Source: Aeromonas hydrophila subsp. hydrophila ATCC 7966
GTDB lineage: Bacteria; Pseudomonadota; Gammaproteobacteria; Enterobacterales; Aeromonadaceae
Assembly: GCF_000014805.1 (NCBI RefSeq)
Contig: NC_008570.1
Span: 724,501-788,500, forward strand
Reading direction: 5' to 3'
DNA: 64,000 nt
Shown here: in pieces, positions 10,080 to 17,983 of the stretch
Position numbering within the stretch: position 1 is the first letter of the stretch
Layout: every line of letters starts with the position of its first letter
Translations under genes and position numbers: made by a program
The notes under the pieces: model-generated
Databases searched by the model: none
What the model was told of the DNA's origin: nothing
The model's input: only the letters and a program-made list of their open reading frames with translations

Positions 10080-10583
10080 ATGTTTTTGCGTTCAGGTTTT
10101 AGCCTCATCGAGCTGATGGTCACCGTTGCGCTCATCTCTATCCTGCTGACGTTGGGAGTTCCCTCCTTTAGCGCGATATTGCGCAACATGACGCTGACCA
10201 GCCAGGCCAACAACTTCGTGGCCGCCATCAACCTCGCCCGCTCCGAAGCCATTCGCCGCAATACCGCGGTCACGCTCTCCGCAACCGCCAGCAACCTGAC
10301 CCAGAACCACTGGGAATCTGGCTGGCAGATCTGGGTCGATCGCAACGGCAACGGCACCCTCGACAACGGCGAACTGCTGCGGCTCTTTCCCGACATGGGC
10401 GCCGGCACCCTGGTCAGCAATACGTCGCTGGTCCGCTTCAGTGGCAATGGCTTTCTCGACGGGCGTCAGCAGGTGGCGCTGGTGTTCTCTCTGCAGCCGC
10501 CGGAGTGTGCCCAAGAGGCCTCGCGCGACATCACGATCACCCCGGCCGGGCGCCCATCCATCGTGGAGACCAGCTGCATATGA
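10080..10583 (+). CDS. fimT: type IV pilus minor pilin FimT/FimU-like (GspH family)
   Basis: A 167-residue prepilin-like protein. The leader MFLRSG is followed by the cleavage and methylation site and FSLIELMV with Glu at mature position 5, then a hydrophobic helix (VALISILLTLGVPSF). The body has the GspH/FimT pattern (NNFVAAINLARSEAIRRNTAVTL, GWQIWVDRNGNGTLD). In Pseudomonas aeruginosa such proteins prime assembly at the pilus tip. It is the first gene of set A and its stop overlaps the pilV start (ATGA). The ribosome site before the ATG is poor, but the six-residue leader argues for this start. Confidence 0.88.
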   Translation: MFLRSGFSLIELMVTVALISILLTLGVPSFSAILRNMTLTSQANNFVAAINLARSEAIRRNTAVTLSATASNLTQNHWESGWQIWVDRNGNGTLDNGELLRLFPDMGAGTLVSNTSLVRFSGNGFLDGRQQVALVFSLQPPECAQEASRDITITPAGRPSIVETSCI

Positions 10584-10993
10584 AACGACATCAGGGGGTA
10601 TCTCTGCTTGAGATCATGATTGCCGTGCTGGTGCTGTCGATCGGCATTCTCGGCATGGCGACCCTGCAGTTGCAGGCGCTCAAGAGCAATCAATCGGCGC
10701 TCACCCGCACTGAAGCGACTCAGTTCGGCTACATGATCACCGACATGATGCGAGCCAATCGCAGCGCGGCCCTGCTCGGCCAATACAACGTCGGGCTGGG
10801 AGAGGCCGTCTCCGGCAGTTCGATGGCAATACAGGACGTGCAGTACTGGAAGCAGGCGCTGACCGGCCTGCCGGGCGGTGACGGGGCGATTGCCGTCAGC
10901 GCCGGGCAGGCGACCATCACCATCCAGTGGAATGCCAGCCGGCTGGCCACTGAGCCTGCGCTGCGCAGCATGACCCTGAGGACGGATCTGTGA
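10580..10993 (+). CDS. pilV: type IV pilus minor pilin PilV (GspI-like)
   Basis: A 137-residue prepilin. Leader MKRHQG, then VSLLEIMIAVLVLSIGILGMATLQ with Glu5, which is the PilV/GspI signature helix. The short globular part includes RTEATQFGYMITDMMRANR. It would be processed by the prepilin peptidase PilD and join the tip complex. The ATG at 10580 overlaps the fimT stop and the end overlaps pilW (GTGA), so set A is one coupled operon. Confidence 0.88.
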   Translation: MKRHQGVSLLEIMIAVLVLSIGILGMATLQLQALKSNQSALTRTEATQFGYMITDMMRANRSAALLGQYNVGLGEAVSGSSMAIQDVQYWKQALTGLPGGDGAIAVSAGQATITIQWNASRLATEPALRSMTLRTDL

Positions 10994-12084
10994 GCGGGCG
11001 GCGCACCTTGTTGCGTCAGGCCGGTGTCGGTCTGGTGGAGGTGATGATCGCCCTGCTGCTGTCACTGCTGACGGTCGGGGTGATCATTCAGGTGCTGCTT
11101 GGCAACCACAAAACCTATCTGACCGGTGAGGCCATCGCCCGGGTTCAGGAGGACAGCCGGTTTGCCGTCAACCTGCTGCAGCAGGAGCTGCGGATGGTGG
11201 GCTACCAGGGTTGCCTCAGCAAGCAGGGCGTGAACATCACCAACACCCTTAACGGTGGTACGGCGCTGCCCTACAACTTCACCGTCTATCTGCGCGGCTA
11301 TGACAATGTCACTGCGACGCTGCCCACGGCGTTGTCTGCCCTGTTTACCGCTGCCGAGCCCAAACCCAAACCGGGAACCGACGTGCTGCTGGTGCAGGGG
11401 CCGACCGGCGCCGGGGTGCCGGTCACTCGCAACAACAGCGCCGCCCAGCTGTTCGTGCAGCAACTCTCCAGCAAGGCCAACTACTGCGGTACCGGCAAGC
11501 AGGGCTACAGCGACTTGTGCGAGGGGGATATCGTCATGGTGTCCGACTGTCAGAAGGCGCGGATCTTCCAGATCACCCAGACCCAGGTGGTGGGTGGTGG
11601 CAGCGAGGTCAATATCGGCCACTCCAACGACAACAAATACACCCCGGGCAATACCGTCAGCTCCTGGGGCGGCGCCAGCAGCCCGGTCGAGGAGCGCTTC
11701 GGTGCCGGCTCGGTATTGAGCCGGATGGAGACCCGGATCTATTACATTGCCCGCCCCTCTGCCAACGCACCCTATGCCCTGTATCGCAAGAGCGGGCTGG
11801 CCGCCGGCATGCTGCTGGTGGACGGGGTCACCGATGTTCAGCTGACCTTCGGCGAGGATCAGAACCGGGATCGGGCGGCGGATCGCTATGTGAGCGCCGC
11901 CAGCAACCCGAACTGGGACAACGTGCTGGGGATCGGTGTTCAACTGCTGATGCGCAGCGGTCAGGGCAATGTGGTATCGGATCCGCAGGCCATCAGCTTT
12001 GCCGGCGCCACCTTCCAGGCAGTCGACAATCACTGGTACTGGGTGGCCGAAACCACGGTCGCCCTGCGCAACCGGCTGCCATGA
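10990..12084 (+). CDS. pilW: type IV pilus minor pilin PilW (GspJ-like)
   Basis: A 364-residue protein starting with GTG at 10990. The leader is longer (12 residues ending QAG), then VGLVEVMIALLLSLLTVGV with Glu5, followed by ARVQEDSRFAVNLLQQELRM and GYQGC, the PilW hallmark. The large C-terminal part is the usual PilW extracellular domain. It forms part of the minor-pilin priming complex. A GGAGG-rich ribosome site for pilX overlaps its stop region. Confidence 0.87.
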   Translation: MSGRRTLLRQAGVGLVEVMIALLLSLLTVGVIIQVLLGNHKTYLTGEAIARVQEDSRFAVNLLQQELRMVGYQGCLSKQGVNITNTLNGGTALPYNFTVYLRGYDNVTATLPTALSALFTAAEPKPKPGTDVLLVQGPTGAGVPVTRNNSAAQLFVQQLSSKANYCGTGKQGYSDLCEGDIVMVSDCQKARIFQITQTQVVGGGSEVNIGHSNDNKYTPGNTVSSWGGASSPVEERFGAGSVLSRMETRIYYIARPSANAPYALYRKSGLAAGMLLVDGVTDVQLTFGEDQNRDRAADRYVSAASNPNWDNVLGIGVQLLMRSGQGNVVSDPQAISFAGATFQAVDNHWYWVAETTVALRNRLP

Positions 12085-12094
12085 GGAGGGAGGC

Positions 12095-12571
12095 ATGATG
12101 GCTCGACAAGGGGGAATGGCGTTGGTGATCAGTCTGATTTTTCTTGCGGTGGTGAGCCTGCTGGCGATGGCCAGCATGCAGAGCGCCCTGCTGCAGGAGA
12201 AGATGGCGGGCAACCAGAAGGAGTCACAGCAGGCGCTGCAGGCGGCGGAGGCGGCGCTGCGTGCTGCCGAGCGCTATCTGGAGGCGGGCAGTTCAGGCCC
12301 CTACGACAACAGTGCCGGCCTCTATGAGTTCGTCAGCGTGGCGGTGGATCCCGCTTCTCCCTCCACGGCCTGGCGCACCTATGCCAATAGCGGCCTGAGC
12401 GGACGGGCCCCCGAATATTTCATCGAGCGGTTGCCCTATACCCAGGGCAGCAACGAGAGTCTGGCGGTTGACGAGCCCATCAGCGAGCGCCGCCTCTATC
12501 GCATCACGGCAAGGGGATTCGGACTCTCGGACGAGAGCCGGGTGCTGTTGCAATCGACCTACAGCCGCTAG
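12095..12571 (+). CDS. pilX: type IV pilus minor pilin PilX (GspK-like)
   Basis: A 158-residue PilX. The leader ends at GG before MALVISLIFLAVVSLLAMASMQ. As usual for PilX/GspK-type tip pilins there is no Glu at mature position 5. It continues EKMAGNQKESQQALQAAEAALRAAE, a typical PilX N-terminal domain pattern. The start at 12095 follows a strong GAGGAGGGAGG ribosome site (12084-12093); the next in-frame ATG is at 12098. It lies between pilW and pilY1 in conserved order. Confidence 0.87.
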   Translation: MMARQGGMALVISLIFLAVVSLLAMASMQSALLQEKMAGNQKESQQALQAAEAALRAAERYLEAGSSGPYDNSAGLYEFVSVAVDPASPSTAWRTYANSGLSGRAPEYFIERLPYTQGSNESLAVDEPISERRLYRITARGFGLSDESRVLLQSTYSR

Positions 12572-12582
12572 GAGAACAACCC

Positions 12583-15500
12583 ATGCGTGCATCTGGCTAC
12601 GGACTCTCGGCCCTGCTGCTCTGCACCCAGGTGCAGGCGGCCCTCGACATCGCTCAGGTTCCCCTCTATCTGGGTACCCGGGCCGAACCCAACATCATGT
12701 TCAGTCTCGATGACTCAGGTTCGATGCACTTCGAGTTGATGCCGGAGGGGTTGATCGAGAACAGCGCCCGCTACGTCTATCCCAGAGCCGACAATGTCTA
12801 TGGCAGCGAGGATTATGACAACCGGACCGTGACTTTCACCAGCAACAACGACCGCAATGCCTATACCCGCTCAAGCAACAACAACAAACTCTACTACAAC
12901 CCGCAGCAGAGCTATCGGCCCTGGGCCAAGGCGGACGGCACCCTGATGGCGAATGCCAGCATCAGCTGCGCACCGCACAACCCCTTCAATACCGCCGCCG
13001 GCTGTCGAGATCTGACCAAGAACAACCGCTCCAAGTCCCTGCGTTACTACACCGGGTTCTCCTCCACTGACTACAACGACGATGAAACCTTCTGGCCTGC
13101 CGTCTACTTTGCCTACAAGGGCAGTGGCGACGTGAAGAAGGTGGGCAGCTATACCCGGGTGGAGATAAAGTCCGGCAGTACCTATGGCGGGCGCCCCAAT
13201 CGCAGCGATTGCAAGAGCGCCCCCGTTTGTACCTATGACGAGGAGATCCAGAACTTCGCCAACTGGTACACCTACTACCGCTCCCGGATCCTGGCGGCTC
13301 GTGCCGGGGTCGGCCGTGCTTTTGCAAGCCAGGGGCAGGCTCTGCGGGTGGGGTTTGCCACCATCAACGCCAGCGGCAGCGTGATCCGCGGGGTAGCGCC
13401 TTTTTCCGGCACCGATCGCAGCGCCTTTTTTAGCGACCTATACAGCCGCGATATTCCGGCCGCTGGTACACCGCTGCGCACCAGCCTGAAAGATGTGGGG
13501 GAGTACTTCTCCCGCACCGACAACAACGGCCCCTGGGCGGCCAGTGCCGGCAGCACCTTGCCCCACCTCACCTGCCGGCAGAGTTACAACATCCTGATGA
13601 CAGATGGCTACTGGAACGGGGATACCCCCTCGGTAGGGGATCTGGACAAGGATGGTTACAGCAATACCCTGGCCGACGTGGCCTACAAATATTGGAAAAC
13701 CGACTTGCGTGCCGATCTGGCCGACAAGGTGCCGACCAGCACGGCGGATCCCGCCAACTGGCAGCATCTGGTCAACTTTACCGTTGGACTCGGGGTCAAC
13801 GGGTCGCTCAATCCGGCCAACGGCATCCCGAACCGCTGGCCCAATCCCCATGATCCGGATGACAAGGAGTACAAGAATGCGACCTACATTCCGGAGTACA
13901 AGATCGATGACCTGTGGCACGCGGCACTCAACAGCAAGGGCAGCTTTTTCAGCGCGGGCGACCCCGACATCTTTGCCGCAGCCCTGAGCAGCACCTTGGC
14001 CCAGATCGCGGCCCGCAACAGCTCCGCCAGCTCGGTGACCGCCAACGCCACCCGGCTGGACAGCAATACCCATATCTACCAGGCCCGCTACAACAGCGGC
14101 GACTGGTCGGGGCAACTCATCTCCATCCCCCTCAACAGCGATGGGTCGCTGGGCAACATGGCCTGGGATGCCGCCACCCTGATCCCGGCACACACCTCCC
14201 GCAGCATCTTTACTCGACAAAACGGAGTCGGCATTCCCTTCACCTGGGCTGCTCTCAATGCCACCAACCGTGCCCTGTTCAACCTCGCCGGCGACAGCCA
14301 GGGGGAAAACCGGGTTGCCTATTTGCGCGGTGATCGCAGTCGCGAACAGAGCAATGGCGGTCTGTTTCGCAGTCGCAGCGATCTGCTGGGGGACATCATC
14401 AACTCGGATCCCGTCTATGTCGGCAGCCGGGATTACGGCTACGGCAGCGCCACCGGTCTGACCCAGGCGGAGCGGGACGGTTATCTGAGTTTCCTCGGTT
14501 CTACGGCTATTCGCAGCCGTACACCCATGCTCTACGTGGGGGCCAATGACGGCATGCTGCATGGTTTCAGGGTCGCCAACGGGGTGGAGACCCTGGCCTA
14601 CATTCCTGTCAGCCTGTTGGGGGATCTGAGCTTGCTGACCAAGCCGGATTACAGCCATCGTTACTATGTCGATGGCACGGCCAAGGTAGGCGATGCCTAT
14701 CTTGGCAGCAGCTGGAAAACCGTGCTGCTGGGATCGACCGGTGCCGGCGGCAAGGCCGTGTTTGCCATCGACGTGACGGCACCGGACAACTTCACCGCCG
14801 ACAAGATGTTGTGGGAGTTTACCAATACCGAGATGGGAGTGGCGCTGGCGGCACCGACCCTGGTTCGGGTCAAATCCGGCAACAAATGGGTGGCGCTGGT
14901 AGCCAACGGTTACAACAGCACCAGCCAAACGGCGCGCCTGTTCGTGCTGGATCTGGCGACCGGCGCGGTGATCAAGGAGATAGATACCCAGGTGGGCTCG
15001 GCCAGCGAGCCCAATGGTCTCTCATCCCCCTTGCCGGTAGACGAGGATGGCGACCGGGTGGCGGACTATGTCTACGCCGGCGATCTGCAGGGCAATCTGT
15101 GGAAATTCGATCTGACCGACAACAACAGCGCCCAGTGGGGGAGTGCCTTCAAGACCGGCAACAAGCCAAAACCGCTGTTTCAGGCGTGCAACGGGACCTG
15201 CTCCGCCAGTACGCGTCAACCCGTCACCATGCGCCCGCTGGCCATCCGTCATCCCAAGGGGGGCATCATGGTGCTGATGGGAACGGGCAGCTATTTCACC
15301 AATGACGACAAGTTGCTGCCGGCGACCCCCAGGCTGGAGGCCGTCTACGGCATCTGGGATACGGGGGCTAGCGTGCTCAGCAGCCAGCTGTTGCAGCAGA
15401 GCATTACCCACGAGTACTCCGCCAATGGCACCACCATCAAGTTCAACGTTAGGGTGGTGTCCAACACGGGGGTCAACTACACCAGCCAGAAAGGGTGGTA

Positions 15501-15936
15501 TCTGGTGCTCAAATCCCCTGCGTTGAGCAAGGGGGTGGGGGAACGAGCCGTGTCAGAGATGCTTTATCGCAACAAGCGGCTGATCTTCAACACCCTGATC
15601 CCCTCGGCGGACGCCTGTGACTTCGGTGGGCGCTCCTGGTTGATGGAGCTGGATCCCGTTTCGGGGGCGCGTTTGACCTACTCGGTGTTCGACGTCAATG
15701 GCGATGGTGCCGTCAACGATGACGACTATGTGGGGATCAAGGACAGTGGCGGCAACGACATCAAGGTGCCGGTCAGCGGCAAGCAGTTTGACGAGCTCAC
15801 CACGACGCCGAGCGTGGTGGAAGATGCCGACATGGAGCGCAAGTACATCAGTGGCTCCAGCGGCAACATATCGGTCACGCTGGAAGAGGGGGCGGGTGAT
15901 TTGGGTGGTCGCCAGTCCTGGTTGCAACTGGAGTAG
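12583..15936 (+). CDS. pilY1: type IV pilus tip adhesin/assembly protein PilY1
   Basis: An 1117-residue exported protein (signal peptide ending near VQA, residue 19). The N-terminal half looks like a von Willebrand A domain, with the MIDAS-type DDSGSM close to residue 43. The C-terminal half resembles the PilY1 beta-propeller. The Ca2+ site DxDxDxxxD is visible as DEDGDRVAD at residues 820-828, the position and form of the P. aeruginosa PilY1 site that switches pilus extension and retraction. A second EF-hand/dockerin-like loop (DVNGDGAVNDDD) starts at residue 1037. PilY1 caps the pilus tip and can act in adhesion and surface sensing. The start follows AGGAGA. It is the largest gene of set A. 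Confidence 0.92.
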   Translation: MRASGYGLSALLLCTQVQAALDIAQVPLYLGTRAEPNIMFSLDDSGSMHFELMPEGLIENSARYVYPRADNVYGSEDYDNRTVTFTSNNDRNAYTRSSNNNKLYYNPQQSYRPWAKADGTLMANASISCAPHNPFNTAAGCRDLTKNNRSKSLRYYTGFSSTDYNDDETFWPAVYFAYKGSGDVKKVGSYTRVEIKSGSTYGGRPNRSDCKSAPVCTYDEEIQNFANWYTYYRSRILAARAGVGRAFASQGQALRVGFATINASGSVIRGVAPFSGTDRSAFFSDLYSRDIPAAGTPLRTSLKDVGEYFSRTDNNGPWAASAGSTLPHLTCRQSYNILMTDGYWNGDTPSVGDLDKDGYSNTLADVAYKYWKTDLRADLADKVPTSTADPANWQHLVNFTVGLGVNGSLNPANGIPNRWPNPHDPDDKEYKNATYIPEYKIDDLWHAALNSKGSFFSAGDPDIFAAALSSTLAQIAARNSSASSVTANATRLDSNTHIYQARYNSGDWSGQLISIPLNSDGSLGNMAWDAATLIPAHTSRSIFTRQNGVGIPFTWAALNATNRALFNLAGDSQGENRVAYLRGDRSREQSNGGLFRSRSDLLGDIINSDPVYVGSRDYGYGSATGLTQAERDGYLSFLGSTAIRSRTPMLYVGANDGMLHGFRVANGVETLAYIPVSLLGDLSLLTKPDYSHRYYVDGTAKVGDAYLGSSWKTVLLGSTGAGGKAVFAIDVTAPDNFTADKMLWEFTNTEMGVALAAPTLVRVKSGNKWVALVANGYNSTSQTARLFVLDLATGAVIKEIDTQVGSASEPNGLSSPLPVDEDGDRVADYVYAGDLQGNLWKFDLTDNNSAQWGSAFKTGNKPKPLFQACNGTCSASTRQPVTMRPLAIRHPKGGIMVLMGTGSYFTNDDKLLPATPRLEAVYGIWDTGASVLSSQLLQQSITHEYSANGTTIKFNVRVVSNTGVNYTSQKGWYLVLKSPALSKGVGERAVSEMLYRNKRLIFNTLIPSADACDFGGRSWLMELDPVSGARLTYSVFDVNGDGAVNDDDYVGIKDSGGNDIKVPVSGKQFDELTTTPSVVEDADMERKYISGSSGNISVTLEEGAGDLGGRQSWLQLE

Positions 15937-15944
15937 AGGTGGAG

Positions 15945-16346
15945 ATGGTGCGTGGATTTTCCCTGATGGAACTGATGATTGCGGTAGCCGTGACGGCCAT
16001 TCTGACCGTGATCGCCTATCCCAGTTACAACAGCTACATGGCCTCTGCCAAGCGGGCCGAAGCCAAGGCCGCCTTGCTGGAGGCGGCGCAATACATGGAG
16101 CGACAGTTTACCGCTGACGGCAACTATGATGGTGGCAACCTGGCCTCCGCCGGGCTGGCCACCTTGCCCAGGGATGGCGGGACTGCCTATTACAATCTGG
16201 CGCTCAATGCCAGCGGCGCCAGCTATACCCTGACGGCGATCCCGACCGGGGTGATGAACGGCGATCCTTGCGGCCTGCTGACCCTTGATCAGGGCGGACA
16301 GCAGGGGGTATCGATGGCCAGCATGACGGCAGCCGAGTGCTGGTAG
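15945..16346 (+). CDS. pilE: PilE-like minor pilin (set A)
   Basis: About 133 residues. A short leader ending RG precedes FSLMELMIAVAVTAILTVIAYPSY with Glu5, then the PilE/ComP pattern SAKRAEAKAALLEAAQYMERQFTADG. Two cysteines near the C-terminus (DPCG and the terminal ECW) form the D-loop disulphide. I prefer the ATG at 15945, which has AGAGG five bases upstream; a GTG at 15939 would give a six-residue leader and is also possible. It closes set A in the same place as pilE in Pseudomonas aeruginosa. Its stop lies four bases from the end of an opposing pilin gene. Confidence 0.85.
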   Translation: MVRGFSLMELMIAVAVTAILTVIAYPSYNSYMASAKRAEAKAALLEAAQYMERQFTADGNYDGGNLASAGLATLPRDGGTAYYNLALNASGASYTLTAIPTGVMNGDPCGLLTLDQGGQQGVSMASMTAAECW

Positions 16347-16350
16347 TCTG

Positions 16351-16737
16351 TCACCAGCAGGCAGCGGGAGTCTTGGTATCGGCCTTGTTGAGGGTCAGGG
16401 TATTGCAGATGGTGCTGCCGCTCTTGTCGCCTACCTGTGCTCCCTTGCTGGTGGCGATCAGGGTATAGTTGGTTGCGGTGGCACCTGAAATGGAGAAGTC
16501 ATAGTAGCTGCTGGTGGGGTTGCCCACTTGGGATGGGGTGGCGCTGTAACTGGTATTGGAAACCCGGAACTCTTCCTGTTTCAGCTGCATGCTGAGCAAG
16601 CCCTTGAGCGCCTCGGCCCGGCGGGATTTGCGCAAACCATCGGTAAAGCTGGGATAGGCGACAGACGCTATGATGGCGACGATGGTGACCACGACGATCA
16701 GTTCAAGCAAGGTGATTCCGGACTGTTTGATTCTCAT
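16351..16737 (-). CDS. second PilE-like pilin, inverted (set B)
   Basis: A 128-residue pilin on the minus strand. Leader MRIKQSG, then ITLLELIVVVTIVAIIASVAYPSF (Glu5 present, Ile instead of Phe at +1), then RKSRRAEALKGLLSMQLKQEEFR. It shares with the set A pilin the C-terminal two-cysteine loop and a terminal Cys-Trp. The sequences otherwise differ, so they are paralogues rather than a recent duplicate. It converges with the set A pilE and diverges from the fimT-like gene of set B, with a 94-base shared upstream region. It could be the pilE of a second minor-pilin set. Confidence 0.85.
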   Translation of the reverse strand: MRIKQSGITLLELIVVVTIVAIIASVAYPSFTDGLRKSRRAEALKGLLSMQLKQEEFRVSNTSYSATPSQVGNPTSSYYDFSISGATATNYTLIATSKGAQVGDKSGSTICNTLTLNKADTKTPAACW

Positions 16738-16766
16738 GGGGCGGCATGCTTCGTGAAACAGGTTGA

Positions 16767-16781
16767 TACTATAGGATAGTA
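16767..16781. promoter_or_regulatory. inverted repeat in the divergent pilin promoter region
   Basis: TACTAT - AGG - ATAGTA is a perfect six-base inverted repeat in the AT-rich gap between the inverted pilE-like gene and the fimT-like gene. It sits about 30 bases upstream of the pilE-like start and 50 bases upstream of the other. It could be an operator or part of overlapping -10 boxes. No function is established. Confidence 0.35.
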
Positions 16782-16831
16782 CTGACAGTAGACCCTACTG
16801 GCACGTGCAAAAAGAAAGGAGTCTTGAGCTG

Positions 16832-17368
16832 ATGGAAGGCAGAAAGGGCAGATCCGCCGGTTTTACCCTGATAGAGCTGATGGTTGCCCTGTCCTTGGTC
16901 GCCCTGTTGCTGACCGTGGCCATCCCCAGTTATCAATCCCTGCGCCAGGATCAGATGGTCAAGGCGGCCACCCAGGCGGTCTACACCGACATGATGCTGC
17001 TCAAGTCCGAAGCACTCAAACGCAACCGAAATTTGCAAATGATCCTGTTCAACAGCGGCACCGGCAACTGGTGCTATCGCATCAGCATCGATGGCAGTTG
17101 CGCCAGTTGCAACGACACCTGTTCCAGCATCGAGGGGCGCAAAGGCGTTGATGCCAGTGAATTTCCGGGGATCATTCTGACGGGCACCTACACGGAGTCC
17201 TCAAGCCAGATACGTCCCATCAGCTTCTCTCCCCGGCGCGGTACCCTGCCAAGCGGCAGCATCACGGTGAGCTCCTCGGCCGCCAGTATGAAGGTTGTCA
17301 CCAACAACCTTGGACGGGTACGTACCTGTGCCGTCAGCAACCTGGTGGGAGAGGTAGCATGCAACTGA
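16832..17368 (+). CDS. FimT/GspH-like minor pilin (set B)
   Basis: A 178-residue prepilin. The leader ends in SAG before FTLIELMVALSLVALLLTVAIPSY (Glu5). The GspH/FimT body follows (MMLLKSEALKRNRNLQMILF). It is cysteine-rich, with a cluster between about residues 89 and 104 (NWCYR, SCASCNDTC) plus two near the end, unlike the set A FimT. The ATG at 16832 follows AAAGGA at a long spacing; an upstream GTG at 16805 would add an atypical leader. It starts the four-gene set B run and overlaps the next gene by 10 bases. Confidence 0.84.
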   Translation: MEGRKGRSAGFTLIELMVALSLVALLLTVAIPSYQSLRQDQMVKAATQAVYTDMMLLKSEALKRNRNLQMILFNSGTGNWCYRISIDGSCASCNDTCSSIEGRKGVDASEFPGIILTGTYTESSSQIRPISFSPRRGTLPSGSITVSSSAASMKVVTNNLGRVRTCAVSNLVGEVACN

Positions 17369-17982
17369 AAATACGGGGTTTCAATCTGGTCGAGTTGATG
17401 GTGGCCATGGTGGCGGGCTTGCTGCTGGTGGCCGCCGTCATTTCGCTGTTTGCCACCATTCTCAAGGCCAATTACACCGCCATGCAGACCAGCCGTCTGA
17501 ATCAGGAAGTTCAGTTGCTGACGGACATGATGGCACGAGACATCCAGCGGGCCGGGTATGACGCTAACGCCACCCAGTTTCTTGCCGCTCCTTCTGGCAG
17601 CCGGTCCAGTTTCTATTTTGATACGGCCACGGATCTGATGGGGGAAACCGCGACGGGCTCCGGCCTGTATACCTGTATCAGGGTGCGCTATGACAACGAT
17701 GAAAATGGAGTGTTGAGCAGCGATGACACCCTGGTTTACAGCTACAGCAGTAGTAGCAAGGGGATCAAGCAAGGGACTGGTACCACGACCTGTGGCAATG
17801 GCAGTCTGATCTCCAGCGACGATACCGTAGAGATCACCGCCATGACGTTCAGGCTCCTGCCAAGCAGTCAGGTCAGCGGGGCGAGGGCGCTGCAATTGAT
17901 GGTGAGCGGGCGGTTCAAGGCCACGCCGGCACTGACGCTGAATCTGCAGCGGGATATCAAACTGCGCAATGATGGGTACTGA
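17359..17982 (+). CDS. PilW/GspJ-like minor pilin (set B)
   Basis: A 207-residue prepilin. Leader MQLKIRG, then FNLVELMVAMVAGLLLVAAVISLF (Glu5), then SRLNQEVQLLTDMMARDIQRAGYDA, which matches the PilW/GspJ N-terminal pattern including the RAGY that follows the long helix. It is much shorter than the set A PilW (364 residues). It overlaps the preceding fimT-like gene by 10 bases and stops just before the next start (TGAC ATG), so it is in one operon. Its most likely role is in the tip-priming complex of a second pilus or pseudopilus. Confidence 0.83.
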   Translation: MQLKIRGFNLVELMVAMVAGLLLVAAVISLFATILKANYTAMQTSRLNQEVQLLTDMMARDIQRAGYDANATQFLAAPSGSRSSFYFDTATDLMGETATGSGLYTCIRVRYDNDENGVLSSDDTLVYSYSSSSKGIKQGTGTTTCGNGSLISSDDTVEITAMTFRLLPSSQVSGARALQLMVSGRFKATPALTLNLQRDIKLRNDGY

Positions 17983-17983
17983 C

